Source: CAXXXW01 sp963665555 (lineage in GTDB: Bacteria; Pseudomonadota; Alphaproteobacteria; Thalassobaculales; Thalassobaculaceae). From it: 64,000 bases of DNA. A program made the translations under genes and the position numbers. How positions within the stretch are numbered: position 1 is the first letter of the stretch; the number at the start of each line of letters is the position of its first letter. Where the stretch lies: assembly GCA_963665555.2 (NCBI GenBank), contig OY762308.1, positions 2,790,001-2,854,000 on the forward strand, written 5' to 3'. This document shows, in pieces, positions 1-8,922 of this stretch. The notes below the pieces were generated by a model. The model had not been told where the DNA came from. It ran no database searches and worked only from the letters and a program-made list of their open reading frames with translations.

Positions 1-569
1 CGGGCGTGGCCGGCGAGGGCCTCGCGGACGGCGGCCTGCGCCTCCGGCGGCACGAAGCCGTCCTTCTCCGCGATATGCGACAGCCAGGGCCGGGAGATGC
101 CGGAGGCCTCGTCGAGCAGCCCCTCGATCCCGACGCCGTAATAGCTGACGGCGCAGTCCACGCCGGTGCGCGCCGCCATCAGGTAGGCGAGCTTGCCGCC
201 GAGGCAGTAGCCCGCGGTCCCGACCTTGCCGGAACAGCCCTCCATCCCGCGCAGATGCGCCAGCGTCGCGTCGAGGTCGCGCACGCCGAGGTCGGTGTCG
301 AACTTGCCGAACAGGTCGAACGCCTTGTCCCACTCCGCTTGCGAACCGTCGGTGATGTCCACGCCCGGCTCGATGCGCCAGAAAATGTCCGGGCAGAGCA
401 CGAGCAGGCCCTGTTCCGCGTAGCCGTCGGCGAGGTCGCGCATGACCTTGTTGACGCCGAAAATCTCCTGGATCAGCACGAGGCCCGGCGCGTCGCCGCC
501 GCCGGGCGGATCGGCGCGGTAGGCCTGGAACGAGCCGCCGTCCCCGGCGGCGACGGTAACGTAACCCAT
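1..569 (-). CDS. Dienelactone hydrolase family protein (3' end outside window)
   Basis: The frame opens at ATG 569 behind a GGAGGGG ribosome site and runs off the left edge, so only about 189 residues are visible. The protein begins MGYVTVAAGDGGSFQAYRAD and carries QEIFG near residue 36 and GYCLGG near residue 123. These match the glutamate-containing and nucleophilic cysteine motifs of the dienelactone hydrolase family (alpha/beta hydrolase fold, cytoplasmic), which opens lactone rings in aromatic breakdown or acts as a general carboxylesterase. The substrate cannot be told from sequence. The catalytic Asp and His would lie in the missing part. It faces away from mnmE, so it is a separate transcription unit. 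Confidence 0.88.
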   Translation of the reverse strand, partial: MGYVTVAAGDGGSFQAYRADPPGGGDAPGLVLIQEIFGVNKVMRDLADGYAEQGLLVLCPDIFWRIEPGVDITDGSQAEWDKAFDLFGKFDTDLGVRDLDATLAHLRGMEGCSGKVGTAGYCLGGKLAYLMAARTGVDCAVSYYGVGIEGLLDEASGISRPWLSHIAEKDGFVPPEAQAAVREALAGHA

Positions 570-660
570 GATCCCCTCCCGTTTTCGCCGCGCGGCCGCG
601 CCGGCGGGATTCCGCCCGAACCTATCGCGCCGCGCGAAGTCCTGTCCATCGCCAAACGCC

Positions 661-856
661 GCCCCGCGCCGAGGCGCGGGGCGGCGCCCCGGCCTTGCGC
701 CGGGGCCCAGCTGCTCCGGCGCGAAGGAAAAGAGCACCGCCGCCGGCCTGTTGGCGCACGCCGGCCGCGCGCCGCTTGATCGGCCGACGCCCGCGCCCCT
801 TCCTCCCCTGGGCCCCGGCGCAAGGCCGGGGCGCCCCGCGCTTCCGCGCGGGGCGC
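661..856. repeat. Inverted pair of REP-like double-hairpin elements
   Basis: Two copies of a compact GC-rich element face each other in the 350-base gap (570-919) between the divergent dienelactone hydrolase gene and mnmE. The left copy, 661-710, is a 10-bp-stem hairpin (661-670 with 673-682) followed by a second palindrome. The right copy, 808-856, is the mirror image, ending in a 10-bp-stem hairpin (831-840 with 847-856). Positions 685-710 and 808-833 are perfect 26-base inverted repeats. A related single palindrome lies at 39810-39832. The arrangement resembles bacterial REP/BIME elements; bidirectional termination is an alternative. The rest of the gap (711-807, 857-919) holds no gene that I can support. 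Confidence 0.7.
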
Positions 857-919
857 TTGACGGAACCGGCCGCGGGGTTTGGGATCGGCGCGGACGAAAC
901 GGAGGGACAAGCGCCCGCC

Positions 920-2245
920 ATGGCGATTTCCCGCGAGGACACGATTTTCGCGCTGGCCAGCGCGCCGGGACGGGCCGGCGTCGCGGTGGTCCGCGTTTCC
1001 GGGCCGGAGGCGGCGCGGACGGCGGACCTGTTCGGGTTCGACTTGCCGCCGCCGCGCCGCGCCGCCGCGCGCCCGCTGGCCGACGGGGGCGCGCCGGTGG
1101 ACCGGGCGCTGGTCCTCTATTTCGCCGCGCCCGCCAGCTACACCGGCGAGGACACGGTGGAGTTGCACCTGCACGGCGGCCGCGCGGTGCTGGACAAGGC
1201 GGTCTCCGTCCTCGCCCGCGCGCCCGGTTTCCGCCACGCCGAGCCGGGCGAGTTCAGCCGCCGCGCGGTGCTGAACGGCAAGCTCGACCTGACCGCCGCC
1301 GAGGCGGTGAACGACCTCACCGCCGCCGAGACCGAGGCGCAGCGGGAACTGGCCCTGCGCCAGCTCGACGGCGGGCTGGCGCGGCGGTTCGACGAGTGGG
1401 CCGAGGGGCTGACGGCGGCGCGGGCGCATCTGGAGGCGTGGATCGACTTCCCGGACGAGGAGATTCCGGCCGGGACGGTGAACGACCTCGCCGGCGCGCT
1501 GGCCGAGGCGGCGGCGGGGATGGCGGGGTTCCTCGACGACGGCCGCCGGGGCGAGCGGCTGCGCGACGGGCTGCGCATCGCGGTGGTCGGCCCGCCCAAC
1601 GCCGGCAAATCCTCGCTCGTCAACCTGCTGGCGGGCCGCGATGTCGCCATCGTCTCCGAGCGCGCCGGGACGACGCGGGACGTGATCGAGGTCCATCTGG
1701 ACCTCGGCGGCTGGCCCGTCATCGTCGCCGACACCGCCGGGCTGCGCGAGACCGGCGACGCGCTGGAGGCCGAGGGGGCGCGGCGGGCGCGGGACTGGGC
1801 GGAGCGCGCCGACCTCCGGCTGCTGGTGCTGGACGCGGCCGGCGAGGGCCTGGCGGCGGCGGAAGGGCTTCCCGCCGGCGATCTCGTGCTGCTGAACAAG
1901 ATCGACCTCCGTCCGGGCGCCGGTCCCGGCCCCGGCGCGCTGGGCGTTTCGGCGCGGACCGGCGAGGGGCTGGACGCGGCGCTGGAGGCGCTGGCCGGCC
2001 TCGCGCGCGTACGCATGGACACGGGCGGCCGGCCGGCGCTTACCCGCGCGCGCCACCGGGCGGCGCTGGAGGCGGCGCTGGCCGCGCTTCGCCGGGCGCT
2101 CGACGGGCTGGCGGCCGGCGTCGGCGTCGAGGAGGTCGCGGAGGAGTTGCGCGCGGCCGCCGACGCGCTCGGCCGCGTCACCGGGCGGGTGGACGTCGAG
2201 GACCTGCTCGACATCGTGTTCCGCGACTTCTGCATCGGGAAGTGA
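920..2245 (+). CDS. mnmE: tRNA uridine-5-carboxymethylaminomethyl(34) synthesis GTPase MnmE (TrmE)
   Basis: A 441-residue GTPase that with MnmG installs the carboxymethylaminomethyl group at the wobble uridine of certain tRNAs. The N-terminal TrmE domain starts at MAISREDTIFALAS, a typical family N-terminus, which decides the ATG at 920 over the longer in-frame opening upstream. The G domain has G1 GPPNAGKSS (residues 224-232), G2 TTRD, G3 DTAGLRE and G4 NKID. The C-terminus ends FCIGK, the conserved C-[ILV]-G-K motif holding the cysteine needed for catalysis. Length is normal for the family. mnmG follows after 139 bases, the usual alphaproteobacterial order. Confidence 0.97.
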   Translation: MAISREDTIFALASAPGRAGVAVVRVSGPEAARTADLFGFDLPPPRRAAARPLADGGAPVDRALVLYFAAPASYTGEDTVELHLHGGRAVLDKAVSVLARAPGFRHAEPGEFSRRAVLNGKLDLTAAEAVNDLTAAETEAQRELALRQLDGGLARRFDEWAEGLTAARAHLEAWIDFPDEEIPAGTVNDLAGALAEAAAGMAGFLDDGRRGERLRDGLRIAVVGPPNAGKSSLVNLLAGRDVAIVSERAGTTRDVIEVHLDLGGWPVIVADTAGLRETGDALEAEGARRARDWAERADLRLLVLDAAGEGLAAAEGLPAGDLVLLNKIDLRPGAGPGPGALGVSARTGEGLDAALEALAGLARVRMDTGGRPALTRARHRAALEAALAALRRALDGLAAGVGVEEVAEELRAAADALGRVTGRVDVEDLLDIVFRDFCIGK

Positions 2246-2285
2246 CGCCGCCGCGTCGGGGAGCGGTTTTCGCGGCGGGCGGCGA

Positions 2286-2301
2286 TGTTTCATGTGAAAC
2301 A
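2286..2301. promoter_or_regulatory. Candidate parS centromere site (15 of 16 to consensus)
   Basis: TGTTTCATGTGAAACA differs at one central base from the bacterial parS consensus TGTTTCACGTGAAACA. It sits in the mnmE-mnmG gap and extends into a longer dyad (12-base arms 2281-2292 and 2295-2306). parA and parB lie 2.6-3.4 kb downstream, matching the usual closeness of parS to parAB. ParB loading here is inferred. Confidence 0.75.
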
Positions 2302-2384
2302 TCGCCCCGCTTCGGCTACAAACCGGGCGGTCGCCGTGCCGGGCCGCCCCGGGGTCCGGCCGCGCGGCGCGGGGGAGGCCGGAC

Positions 2385-4289
2385 ATGTCCGCTGGATGGG
2401 ACGCGCGTTACGACGTCATCGTCATCGGCGGCGGCCACGCCGGCTGCGAGGCGGCGGCGGCGGCCGCGCGGATGGGCGCGCGCGTCCTGCTGCTGACCCA
2501 CAAGCGCGCGACGATCGGCGAGATGTCGTGCAACCCCGCCATCGGCGGCCTCGGCAAGGGCCATCTCGTGCGCGAGATCGACGCGCTCGACGGGCTGATG
2601 GCGCGGGCGGCCGACGCCGCCGGCATTCAGTTCCGCGTGCTCAACACCGCCAGGGGGCCGGCCGTGCGCGGCCCGCGCGTCCAGGCCGACCGGCGGCTCT
2701 ACCGCGAGGCCGTGCAAGCCCTGCTCGCCGGGCAGCCGAACCTCGACATCGAGGCGGCGGCGGTGGACGACATCGAACGCGACCGGGCCGGCGCCGCGCG
2801 CGGCGTCGTGGCGGCCGACGGGCGGCGCTTCGCCGCGCCCGCAATCGTGCTGACCGCCGGCACCTTCCTGCGCGGCGTTATCCATCGCGGCGAGGAGCGG
2901 ATTCCGGCCGGGCGGATCGGCGACGCGCCCGCCATCGGGCTGGCCCGCGCGCTGGAGCGGCTCGCCTTCCGGCTGGCGCGCCTGAAAACCGGGACGCCGC
3001 CCCGGCTCGACGGAAGGACGATCGCCTGGGACCGCCTCCAGGTCCAGCCGGGCGACGACCCGCCGGTTCCGCTGTCCTATCTCACGACCGGGATCGCCAA
3101 CCCGCAACTGCCCTGCCACCTCGCCGACACGACGCCGGAGACGCACGCGATTATCCGCGCCAACCTCCACCGCTCCCCCGTCCATGCCGGGCGGATCGCG
3201 GGGACGGGGCCGCGCTACTGCCCCTCGATCGAGGACAAGGTCACCCGCTTCGCCGACCGCGACAGCCACCGGATTTTCCTCGAACCCGAAGGCCTCGACA
3301 CCGACCTGGTCTATCCGAACGGGATTTCCACCGCGCTGCCGGCCGAAATCCAGGACGCTTTCCTGCGCACGATCCCCGGCCTCGAAGGCGTGCGGATGGT
3401 CCGCCCCGGCTACGCCATCGAATACGACCATGTGGACCCCAGGGAGTTGCGCCCGAGCTTGGAGACCCGCCGCGCGCCCGGCCTGTTCCTCGCCGGCCAG
3501 GTCAACGGCACCACCGGCTACGAGGAGGCGGCGGCCCAGGGGCTGGTGGCCGGGATAAACGCCGCGCTCAGGGCCGGCGGCGCGGCGGAGCCGTTCGCGA
3601 TCGACCGCGCCGACGGCTATATCGGCGTGATGATCGACGACCTGACGACGCGCGGCGCGCCCGAACCCTACCGCATGTTCACCTCGCGGGCCGAGTACCG
3701 GCTCCGGCTGCGGGCCGACAACGCCGACCGGCGGCTCACCCCGCTGGGGATCGCGGCGGGCTGCGTCGGGCCGGAGCGGCGCCGGGCGTTCCACGTGAAA
3801 CAGGAGGCGGTCCGCCGGGCCGAGGACCTGCTGCGCGCCCGTAGCGCCTCGCCGGACCGGCTGGCCGCGCTCGGCTTCCGCGTCAACCGCGACGGCGCGC
3901 CGCGCTCGGCGATGGACCTGCTGGCGCTGGAGCGCGGCGCGACCGGGCGGTTCGCCGAGGTCTGGCCGGAACTCCGCGAACTCGACGAACTCGATCCGGC
4001 CGCGGTGGAGGCGGTCGCGGTCGATTCGCTCTACGCCGGCTACCTCGCGCGCCAGGACGCCGACATCCGCGCCTATCGCCGCGACGAATCGCTGGTCCTG
4101 CCGGACCGGCTCGACTTCGCCGCCGTCGCGGAATTGTCGAACGAGGTCCGCGAGGTCCTGTCCGAAACCCGCCCGCGCACGCTGGGCCAGGCGTCCCGCG
4201 TTCCGGGCGTCACGCCGGCGGCCGTGCTGGCGCTGATGCGTTATGTCAAGGCGCGCCCCGCCGCCGGCCCGGCCGCGCCGGCCCGCTGA
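2385..4289 (+). CDS. mnmG: tRNA uridine-5-carboxymethylaminomethyl(34) synthesis enzyme MnmG (GidA)
   Basis: A 634-residue FAD/NADH-dependent partner of MnmE. The N-terminal dinucleotide-binding motif [14 protein letters not shown] (about residues 11-24) is followed by the family signature around [13 protein letters not shown]. The middle has TGTPPRLDG and the second signature [17 protein letters not shown], and the C-terminal helical domain for MnmE and tRNA binding is complete. ATG 2385 has a strong GGGGGAGG site. The gene contains a second parS-like site (3787-3802), encoding AFHVKQ. Its end overlaps rsmG by 47 bases, suggesting one operon. Confidence 0.97.
   Translation: MSAGWDARYDVIVIGGGHAGCEAAAAAARMGARVLLLTHKRATIGEMSCNPAIGGLGKGHLVREIDALDGLMARAADAAGIQFRVLNTARGPAVRGPRVQADRRLYREAVQALLAGQPNLDIEAAAVDDIERDRAGAARGVVAADGRRFAAPAIVLTAGTFLRGVIHRGEERIPAGRIGDAPAIGLARALERLAFRLARLKTGTPPRLDGRTIAWDRLQVQPGDDPPVPLSYLTTGIANPQLPCHLADTTPETHAIIRANLHRSPVHAGRIAGTGPRYCPSIEDKVTRFADRDSHRIFLEPEGLDTDLVYPNGISTALPAEIQDAFLRTIPGLEGVRMVRPGYAIEYDHVDPRELRPSLETRRAPGLFLAGQVNGTTGYEEAAAQGLVAGINAALRAGGAAEPFAIDRADGYIGVMIDDLTTRGAPEPYRMFTSRAEYRLRLRADNADRRLTPLGIAAGCVGPERRRAFHVKQEAVRRAEDLLRARSASPDRLAALGFRVNRDGAPRSAMDLLALERGATGRFAEVWPELRELDELDPAAVEAVAVDSLYAGYLARQDADIRAYRRDESLVLPDRLDFAAVAELSNEVREVLSETRPRTLGQASRVPGVTPAAVLALMRYVKARPAAGPAAPAR
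3787..3802. promoter_or_regulatory. Second candidate parS site inside mnmG (14 of 16)
   Basis: CGTTCCACGTGAAACA keeps the perfect CACGTG core and right half (GTGAAACA) of parS and differs at two positions of the left half. It lies in the mnmG coding sequence, about 1.1 kb before parA. Being coding, part of the match could be chance, but two near-consensus sites 1.5 kb apart beside parAB is a typical parS cluster. Confidence 0.55.
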
Positions 4290-4920
4290 CCGCCGGGACC
4301 CGGCCGGGGAGGACCGCGCGGCCTTCCGCGCGGCCGCCGGCGCGACGCCGGAGGCGATGGCCCGGTTCGACGCCTACGAGGCGCTGCTGCGCCGCTGGAG
4401 CCGGGCGATCAACCTGGTCTCGGCCGCCAGCCTGGAGCGGGTCTGGCGCCGGCATTTCCTCGACAGCGCGCAGATCCTCCCGCTGCTGCCGGGCCGGGGG
4501 CCGGTGCTCGACATCGGCAGCGGGGCCGGCTTCCCCGGCCTCGTGCTGGCGATCCTCGGCGCGCCGGATGTGCGCCTGGTCGAATCGGACGGGCGCAAAT
4601 GCGCCTTCCTGCGCGAGGCCGCGCGCGCGACCGGCGCGCCGGCGACGATCCTCGAATCGCGGGTCGAGGACCTGCCCCCGGACGCCTTCGCGGCGGTCAC
4701 CGCGCGCGCCTGCGCCCCGCTCGACGCGCTGGTCGGCCTCGCCCGGCCGCACCTGCGCGCGGGGTCGGTCTGCGTCTTCCCCAAGGGCCGGCGCGCGGCC
4801 GGGGAATTGACCGCCGCGCGGAACCGTTGGATCATGCGGGCGAGGACGGTCCCGAGCCTTTCGGACCCGGAGGGAACGCTGGTGGTGGTGGAGGGGGCGC
4901 CGGATGAACGAGCCGCTTGA
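4243..4920 (+). CDS. rsmG: 16S rRNA (guanine527-N7)-methyltransferase RsmG (GidB)
   Basis: A 225-residue SAM-dependent methyltransferase acting on G527 of 16S rRNA. The family core is visible as [10 protein letters not shown], the [12 protein letters not shown] stretch and SAM-binding motif [18 protein letters not shown], then [19 protein letters not shown] 4243 lies 47 bases inside mnmG; the next in-frame ATG would cut into the conserved N-terminal helix, so the overlapping start is preferred. The first 30 residues are Pro/Arg-rich and probably disordered. It overlaps parA by 17 bases. Confidence 0.94.
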   Translation: MSRRAPPPARPRRPADRRDPAGEDRAAFRAAAGATPEAMARFDAYEALLRRWSRAINLVSAASLERVWRRHFLDSAQILPLLPGRGPVLDIGSGAGFPGLVLAILGAPDVRLVESDGRKCAFLREAARATGAPATILESRVEDLPPDAFAAVTARACAPLDALVGLARPHLRAGSVCVFPKGRRAAGELTAARNRWIMRARTVPSLSDPEGTLVVVEGAPDERAA

Positions 4921-5734
4921 CGCCGGCGCGGCCGCGCCGCGCCCGCCCCGCGTGCTCGCGGTGGCGAACCAGAAGGGCGGCGTCGGCAAGACCACCACGG
5001 CGATCAACCTCGCCACCGCGCTCGCCGCCTGCGGCCGCGATGTGCTGGTCGTCGATCTCGACCCGCAGGGCAACGCCAGCACCGGCCTCGGCGTGCCGCC
5101 GGCCGGGCGGGGGACGGATTCCTACGCCGCGCTGATCGGCGACGCCGGCCTCGCCGAGGCGGCGATCCCCACCGCCGTGCCGGGGCTTTCCATCGTGCCG
5201 GGGTCGATCGACCTGTCCGGCGCCGAGGTCGAACTGGCGACGGCGGCGGAGCGGGCGCACCGGCTGCGCGAGGCGATCGCGCGCCACGCCGCCGGGCCGG
5301 GCGCGCCGGGGCGCGACTACATCCTGATCGACTGCCCGCCCGCGCTCGGCCTGCTGACGCTGAACGCGCTGGCCGCCGCCGACGCGGTGCTGGTCCCGCT
5401 CCAGTGCGAGTTCTACGCGCTGGAGGGCCTCGGCCAGCTGACGCGGACGGTCGAGCGCGTGCGGCGCGGCCTCAACCCGTCGCTGGAAATCCAGGGCGTG
5501 GTGCTGACCATGTTCGACGGCCGCAACAACCTCGCCCGCCAGGTCGCCGAGGATGTGCGCCGGCATTTCGGCGACAAGGTGTACCGCACCGCGATCCCCC
5601 GCAATGTGCGCGTGTCGGAGGCCCCGTCGCACGGCCTGCCGGCGCTGGTCTACGATGTCGGCTGCGCCGGCTCGCAGGCCTATATCCGTCTGGCGCGGGA
5701 GGTGATCGGGCGCGAGCGGGAGCTGGCGGCGTGA
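4904..5734 (+). CDS. parA: Chromosome-partitioning ATPase ParA
   Basis: A 276-residue Soj/ParA-family Walker ATPase that binds the nucleoid and drives segregation of ParB-parS complexes. The deviant Walker A motif QKGGVGKTTTAINLA is at about residues 24-38, with DLDPQGNASTG and the Walker B region YILIDCPPALGLLT. A GGAGGGGG ribosome site precedes ATG 4904. parB begins in the stop codon (GTGA overlap), so the two are translationally coupled. Two candidate parS sites lie just upstream. Confidence 0.96.
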   Translation: MNEPLDAGAAAPRPPRVLAVANQKGGVGKTTTAINLATALAACGRDVLVVDLDPQGNASTGLGVPPAGRGTDSYAALIGDAGLAEAAIPTAVPGLSIVPGSIDLSGAEVELATAAERAHRLREAIARHAAGPGAPGRDYILIDCPPALGLLTLNALAAADAVLVPLQCEFYALEGLGQLTRTVERVRRGLNPSLEIQGVVLTMFDGRNNLARQVAEDVRRHFGDKVYRTAIPRNVRVSEAPSHGLPALVYDVGCAGSQAYIRLAREVIGRERELAA

Positions 5735-6696
5735 GCGCGGCTGGCGAGGGCGGCGGGCGGCGCGGCGGCCTCGGCAGGGGCCTCGGGCGCGGCCTGTCGG
5801 CGCTGCTCGGCGAGGAGCCCGGCGAGTCCGGCCGCGCGGGCCGGCCGGTTTCGGTCCCGATCGACCGCATCGAACCCGGCCGCGCCCAGCCCCGCCGCGC
5901 CTTCGACCGCGACGAACTGGAGGCGCTGGCCGAGAGCATCCGCGCGCGCGGCGTCCTCCAGCCGGTGCTGCTGCGCCGCCGCGATCCCGACGGGGGGGGC
6001 GAGCGCTACGAACTCGTCGCCGGGGAGCGCCGCTGGCGCGCCGCGCAACTCGCCCGGCGGCACGAAATCCCCGCCATCCTGCGCGACTTCGACGACCGCG
6101 AGGCGCTGGAGATCGCGCTGGTCGAGAACATCCAGCGCAGCGACCTCGCGCCGCTGGAGGAGGCGGAAGGCTACCGTCGGCTGACGCGGGACCACGGGCG
6201 CGGGCAGGCCGAGGTGGCGCGCGCCGTCGGCAAGAGCCGCGCCCATGTGGCCAACACGCTGCGCCTGCTCGCGCTGCCGCCGGCGGCGCGGGCGCATCTG
6301 GAGGCCGGGCGGCTGACGGCCGGGCACGCGCGCGCGCTGCTGGCCGCGCCGGACGCGGACAGGCTGGCCGACTACGTGGTCGCGGGCGGCCTCACCGTGC
6401 GGGCGACCGAGAAACTGGTCCAGGAGCGCGCGGGCGCGGCGGCGGGGGAGGGCGCCGGCGGCGACGCCCGGCCCCGCGCCCGGCGCGCGCCGGAGAAGGA
6501 CGCGGACACGCGCGCGCTGGAGCGCCGCCTGTCCGACACGCTCGGCCTGCGCGTCGAGATCGCGCCCGGCCGGGGGGAGGGCGGCGCGGTGACGGTCCGC
6601 TACCGCACGCTGGAGCAGCTCGACGGCCTGCTGGCCCGCCTCTCGGCCGTTTACATGGACGGCGGCGGGCGGCGGGGCGGCAGTGTCGAAATGTAA
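5731..6696 (+). CDS. parB: Chromosome-partitioning protein ParB
   Basis: A 321-residue CTP-dependent DNA clamp that loads at parS. GTG 5731, overlapping the parA stop by four bases, gives the typical basic N-terminus (RRGGLGRGLGRGLSALLGE) that stimulates ParA. The ParB N domain contains GERRWRAAQ and ENIQRSDL, the CTP-binding motifs. The parS-reading helix-turn-helix (GKSRAHVANTLRLLALP) and a C-terminal dimerisation domain follow. The long in-frame opening upstream of 5731 lies within parA and is not used. Confidence 0.95.
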   Translation: MSAAGEGGGRRGGLGRGLGRGLSALLGEEPGESGRAGRPVSVPIDRIEPGRAQPRRAFDRDELEALAESIRARGVLQPVLLRRRDPDGGGERYELVAGERRWRAAQLARRHEIPAILRDFDDREALEIALVENIQRSDLAPLEEAEGYRRLTRDHGRGQAEVARAVGKSRAHVANTLRLLALPPAARAHLEAGRLTAGHARALLAAPDADRLADYVVAGGLTVRATEKLVQERAGAAAGEGAGGDARPRARRAPEKDADTRALERRLSDTLGLRVEIAPGRGEGGAVTVRYRTLEQLDGLLARLSAVYMDGGGRRGGSVEM

Positions 6697-6709
6697 AAAA
6701 CGCATACCC

Positions 6710-8008
6710 ATGGAAACCGATGCAATGGAAATAGCGTATATCGCCATCGCCGCCGCGCTCGCGGGCGCGCTGCTGTGCTGGCTCGCCGTCGGCCTGCCGG
6801 CGTCGCGCCGGGCCGGGCGCGAGCGGGCGGCGCGCGAGGCGCTCGCGGTCGAGAAGGCGGCGCTGGAGGCGCGGCTGGAGGCCGAGCGCGCCGGCCACGA
6901 GGCGCGGCTCGCCGATTTCGAGCAGAAGTTCGCCGGCCTCGCCGCCTCGGCCCTGGACCGCAACAACGAGGCGTTCCTCGAACTGGCGGGCCAGCAATTC
7001 GCCCGGCACAACGCCGCCGCCGGAACCGACCTGGAGGCGCGCAAGAAGGAGATCGAAACGCTGGTCGCGCCGCTCAACAGGAGCCTCGCCGATTTCGACC
7101 GCAAGGTGGGCGAGATCGAAAAGGCGCGCGAGGGCGCCTACCGCGCCATCGCGGAGCAGGTGAGGAGCCTGGCGGAGGGGCAGACCGGCCTGCGGGCGGA
7201 GACCGGCCGGCTGGTCCAGGCGCTGCGCCGCCCGCAGACCCGCGGCCGCTGGGGCGAGTTCCAGCTGCGCAACGTGCTCGAAATGGCCGGCATGGCCGAG
7301 CATGTGGATTTCGAGGAGCAGGCCCCGGTCGGCGCCGGCGAGGGCCGCTTGCGGCCGGACGCGATCCTCCGCCTGCCCGGCGGCAAGTCGATCGTGGTCG
7401 ACGCCAAAACGCCGCTGGACGCCTACCTCTCCGCCGTCGAGGCCGCGGACGACGGGGAGCGGGCGGCGCTCATGGCCGACCACGCGCGGCAGGTCCGCGA
7501 CCATGTGCGGGCGCTCGCCTCGAAGGCGTACTGGAGCGCGCTGGGCGATTCGCCCGACTTCGTGGTGATGTTCATCCCCGGCGAGGCGTTCTTCGCCGCC
7601 GCGATCGAGGCCGACCCGGACCTGTTCGAGAAGGCGGCGCGCGACCGCGTGCTGCTGGCGACGCCGACCACGCTGATCGCGCTGGCCAAGGCGATCGCCT
7701 ACGGCTGGCGGCAGGAGAAGCTGGCCGAGAACGCGCGCGCGGTGGCGGACCGGGGCCGCGACCTGCACGAGCGCGTGCGCGTGTTCGCCGGGCACATGCA
7801 GGACCTCGGCGGCGCGCTGGGCCGCGCGGTGGACCGCTACAACAAGGGCGTCGGCTCGCTGGAGGCGCGGGTGCTCCCGGCCGCGCGCGGCTTCGAGACG
7901 CTGGGCGCCGCGCCGGACCGCGCGACCATCCCCGCCTTGGAGCCGGTCGAACTCGCCCCCCGCCCCCTCCGCGCCGCCCCCCCGCCCGAAACCGAAGCGG
8001 CGGAGTGA
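6710..8008 (+). CDS. rmuC: DNA recombination protein RmuC homologue
   Basis: About 432 residues. An N-terminal membrane helix (IAYIAIAAALAGALLCWLAV) is followed by a long Ala/Glu/Arg coiled coil (about residues 30-150). The RmuC domain then shows RGRWGEFQLRNVLEMAGM, DAKTPLDAYLSA, FVVMFIPGEAFF and LLATPTTLIALAK. RmuC limits inversions between inverted repeats in E. coli and belongs to the restriction-endonuclease-like nucleases; its exact chemistry is not settled. The start is uncertain: GTG 6683 overlaps parB, and ATGs lie at 6710 and 6725 without a strong ribosome site. Confidence 0.9.
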   Translation: METDAMEIAYIAIAAALAGALLCWLAVGLPASRRAGRERAAREALAVEKAALEARLEAERAGHEARLADFEQKFAGLAASALDRNNEAFLELAGQQFARHNAAAGTDLEARKKEIETLVAPLNRSLADFDRKVGEIEKAREGAYRAIAEQVRSLAEGQTGLRAETGRLVQALRRPQTRGRWGEFQLRNVLEMAGMAEHVDFEEQAPVGAGEGRLRPDAILRLPGGKSIVVDAKTPLDAYLSAVEAADDGERAALMADHARQVRDHVRALASKAYWSALGDSPDFVVMFIPGEAFFAAAIEADPDLFEKAARDRVLLATPTTLIALAKAIAYGWRQEKLAENARAVADRGRDLHERVRVFAGHMQDLGGALGRAVDRYNKGVGSLEARVLPAARGFETLGAAPDRATIPALEPVELAPRPLRAAPPPETEAAE

Positions 8009-8027
8009 GCGAACGGGGCGGGAGCCG

Positions 8028-8543
8028 TCAGAACGGTGGGCAAACGGTCTCGAACTTCAGCGGCGGCAGGCCCAGCATCTCGCGCCCGTCGTTGAGCCGA
8101 AGTTGCTCCAGCGAACAATTTTCAAGATAGGTCATGCGTTTTTCCTGAATTTGTTGGATTTTATAGTTGGCAATGTTCTGCCGAGTTTCAACTGCCGAGT
8201 ACAGGGCATACCTAAAAACCACCAAAAACACTGCGGCGAAAGCGCTTGCCAAAACCAAATCGGTATAATCACCACGGCCCCAGATTGCTTTGAAACCAAT
8301 GGCGCCGCCGATACCCGACATCAGGACCGGCACGACCGCAGCCACGACATTGCTGTGCGGGCCGCTTGCGCCCGTCAGCTCCCCCGCCAACCAGCCCGTA
8401 CCCGCGGAAATGGCAAATGCCATAATCCATCCGAGACATTGTATCTTCCTTGCCCAAATATACTTTATGATCTTCAACAACACGAACACTTTCTCTACAT
8501 TTGCCACCGATAAAGCACGTGCTCGGCGGCGGATGAAGTCCAA
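8028..8543 (-). CDS. Hypothetical multi-pass membrane protein
   Basis: Unrecognised. Reading from TTG 8543 gives 171 residues with three likely membrane segments: IMAFAISAGTGWLAG, VVAAVVPVLMSGIGGAIGF and LVLASAFAAVFLVVFRYAL. A polar C-terminal tail (IANYKIQQIQEKRMTYLENC) follows. The start is uncertain; a GTG (VFVLLKIIKYI) or the ATG of MAFAIS would remove the basic N-terminus. Base composition is visibly less GC-rich than the flanking housekeeping genes. It lies directly downstream of, and possibly overlaps, the secreted protein gene at 8495-8818. It may be horizontally acquired. Confidence 0.55.
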   Translation of the reverse strand: MDFIRRRARALSVANVEKVFVLLKIIKYIWARKIQCLGWIMAFAISAGTGWLAGELTGASGPHSNVVAAVVPVLMSGIGGAIGFKAIWGRGDYTDLVLASAFAAVFLVVFRYALYSAVETRQNIANYKIQQIQEKRMTYLENCSLEQLRLNDGREMLGLPPLKFETVCPPF

Positions 8544-8818
8544 ACGCCGCCGGTCGGAGGCTCATCCGCGGTAAACAATTCACGGGAGGACTCGCTTCCG
8601 TTCGGGCGTGACGTTGTCGCGACACAGGTACTCCACGATCCACCGTCCAGCACACATTGCCTAGGATCAACGTTACCGTCCCCGTTTTCGGGCGCCGGAT
8701 TTGCCGCCACCTCTTTGCCGGGATTCGGTCTGTCCGCTTTCCGTTCGTAATCGCTGTCCGCCGCCGCGCCGGGCACGAACAGCATGAGGCACAACAGCCC
8801 TGTCCATGCGCATCGCAT
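8495..8818 (-). CDS. Hypothetical small secreted protein
   Basis: A 107-residue protein of unknown function, ATG 8818 behind a GGGGGAAGA ribosome site. The N-terminus (MRCAWTGLLCLMLFVPGAAA) is a clear signal peptide with AxA cleavage. The mature part is polar, with cysteines in RQCVLDGGSWSTCVA that could form one disulfide. The C-terminal portion runs over the start of the membrane-protein gene, so either the real end of this protein or the start of the next is imprecise. Composition is more AT-rich than its surroundings. Confidence 0.5.
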   Translation of the reverse strand: MRCAWTGLLCLMLFVPGAAADSDYERKADRPNPGKEVAANPAPENGDGNVDPRQCVLDGGSWSTCVATTSRPNGSESSRELFTADEPPTGGVWTSSAAEHVLYRWQM

Positions 8819-8922
8819 CTTGTCTTCCCCCGCCGCATCTCAATCGGCTCTATTCCAAAAACGGTGCTGGAACCCGGGCGGGTATGTCAACCCGTCTTTC
8901 GCCGCGCGAGGCGGCTTCGCCC

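Noticed and set aside
570..2300. Replication origin near parAB
   Set aside because: No cluster of DnaA-box-like TTATCCACA words or AT-rich unwinding region was seen in the gaps.
2281..2306. The dyad before mnmG as a transcription terminator
   Set aside because: No T run follows, and the core matches parS at 15 of 16 positions.
8103..8513. Plus-strand open frame of 136 codons in the AT-richer insert
   Set aside because: The minus-strand frame gives three clean hydrophobic segments; the plus-strand product is compositionally incoherent and lacks a ribosome site.
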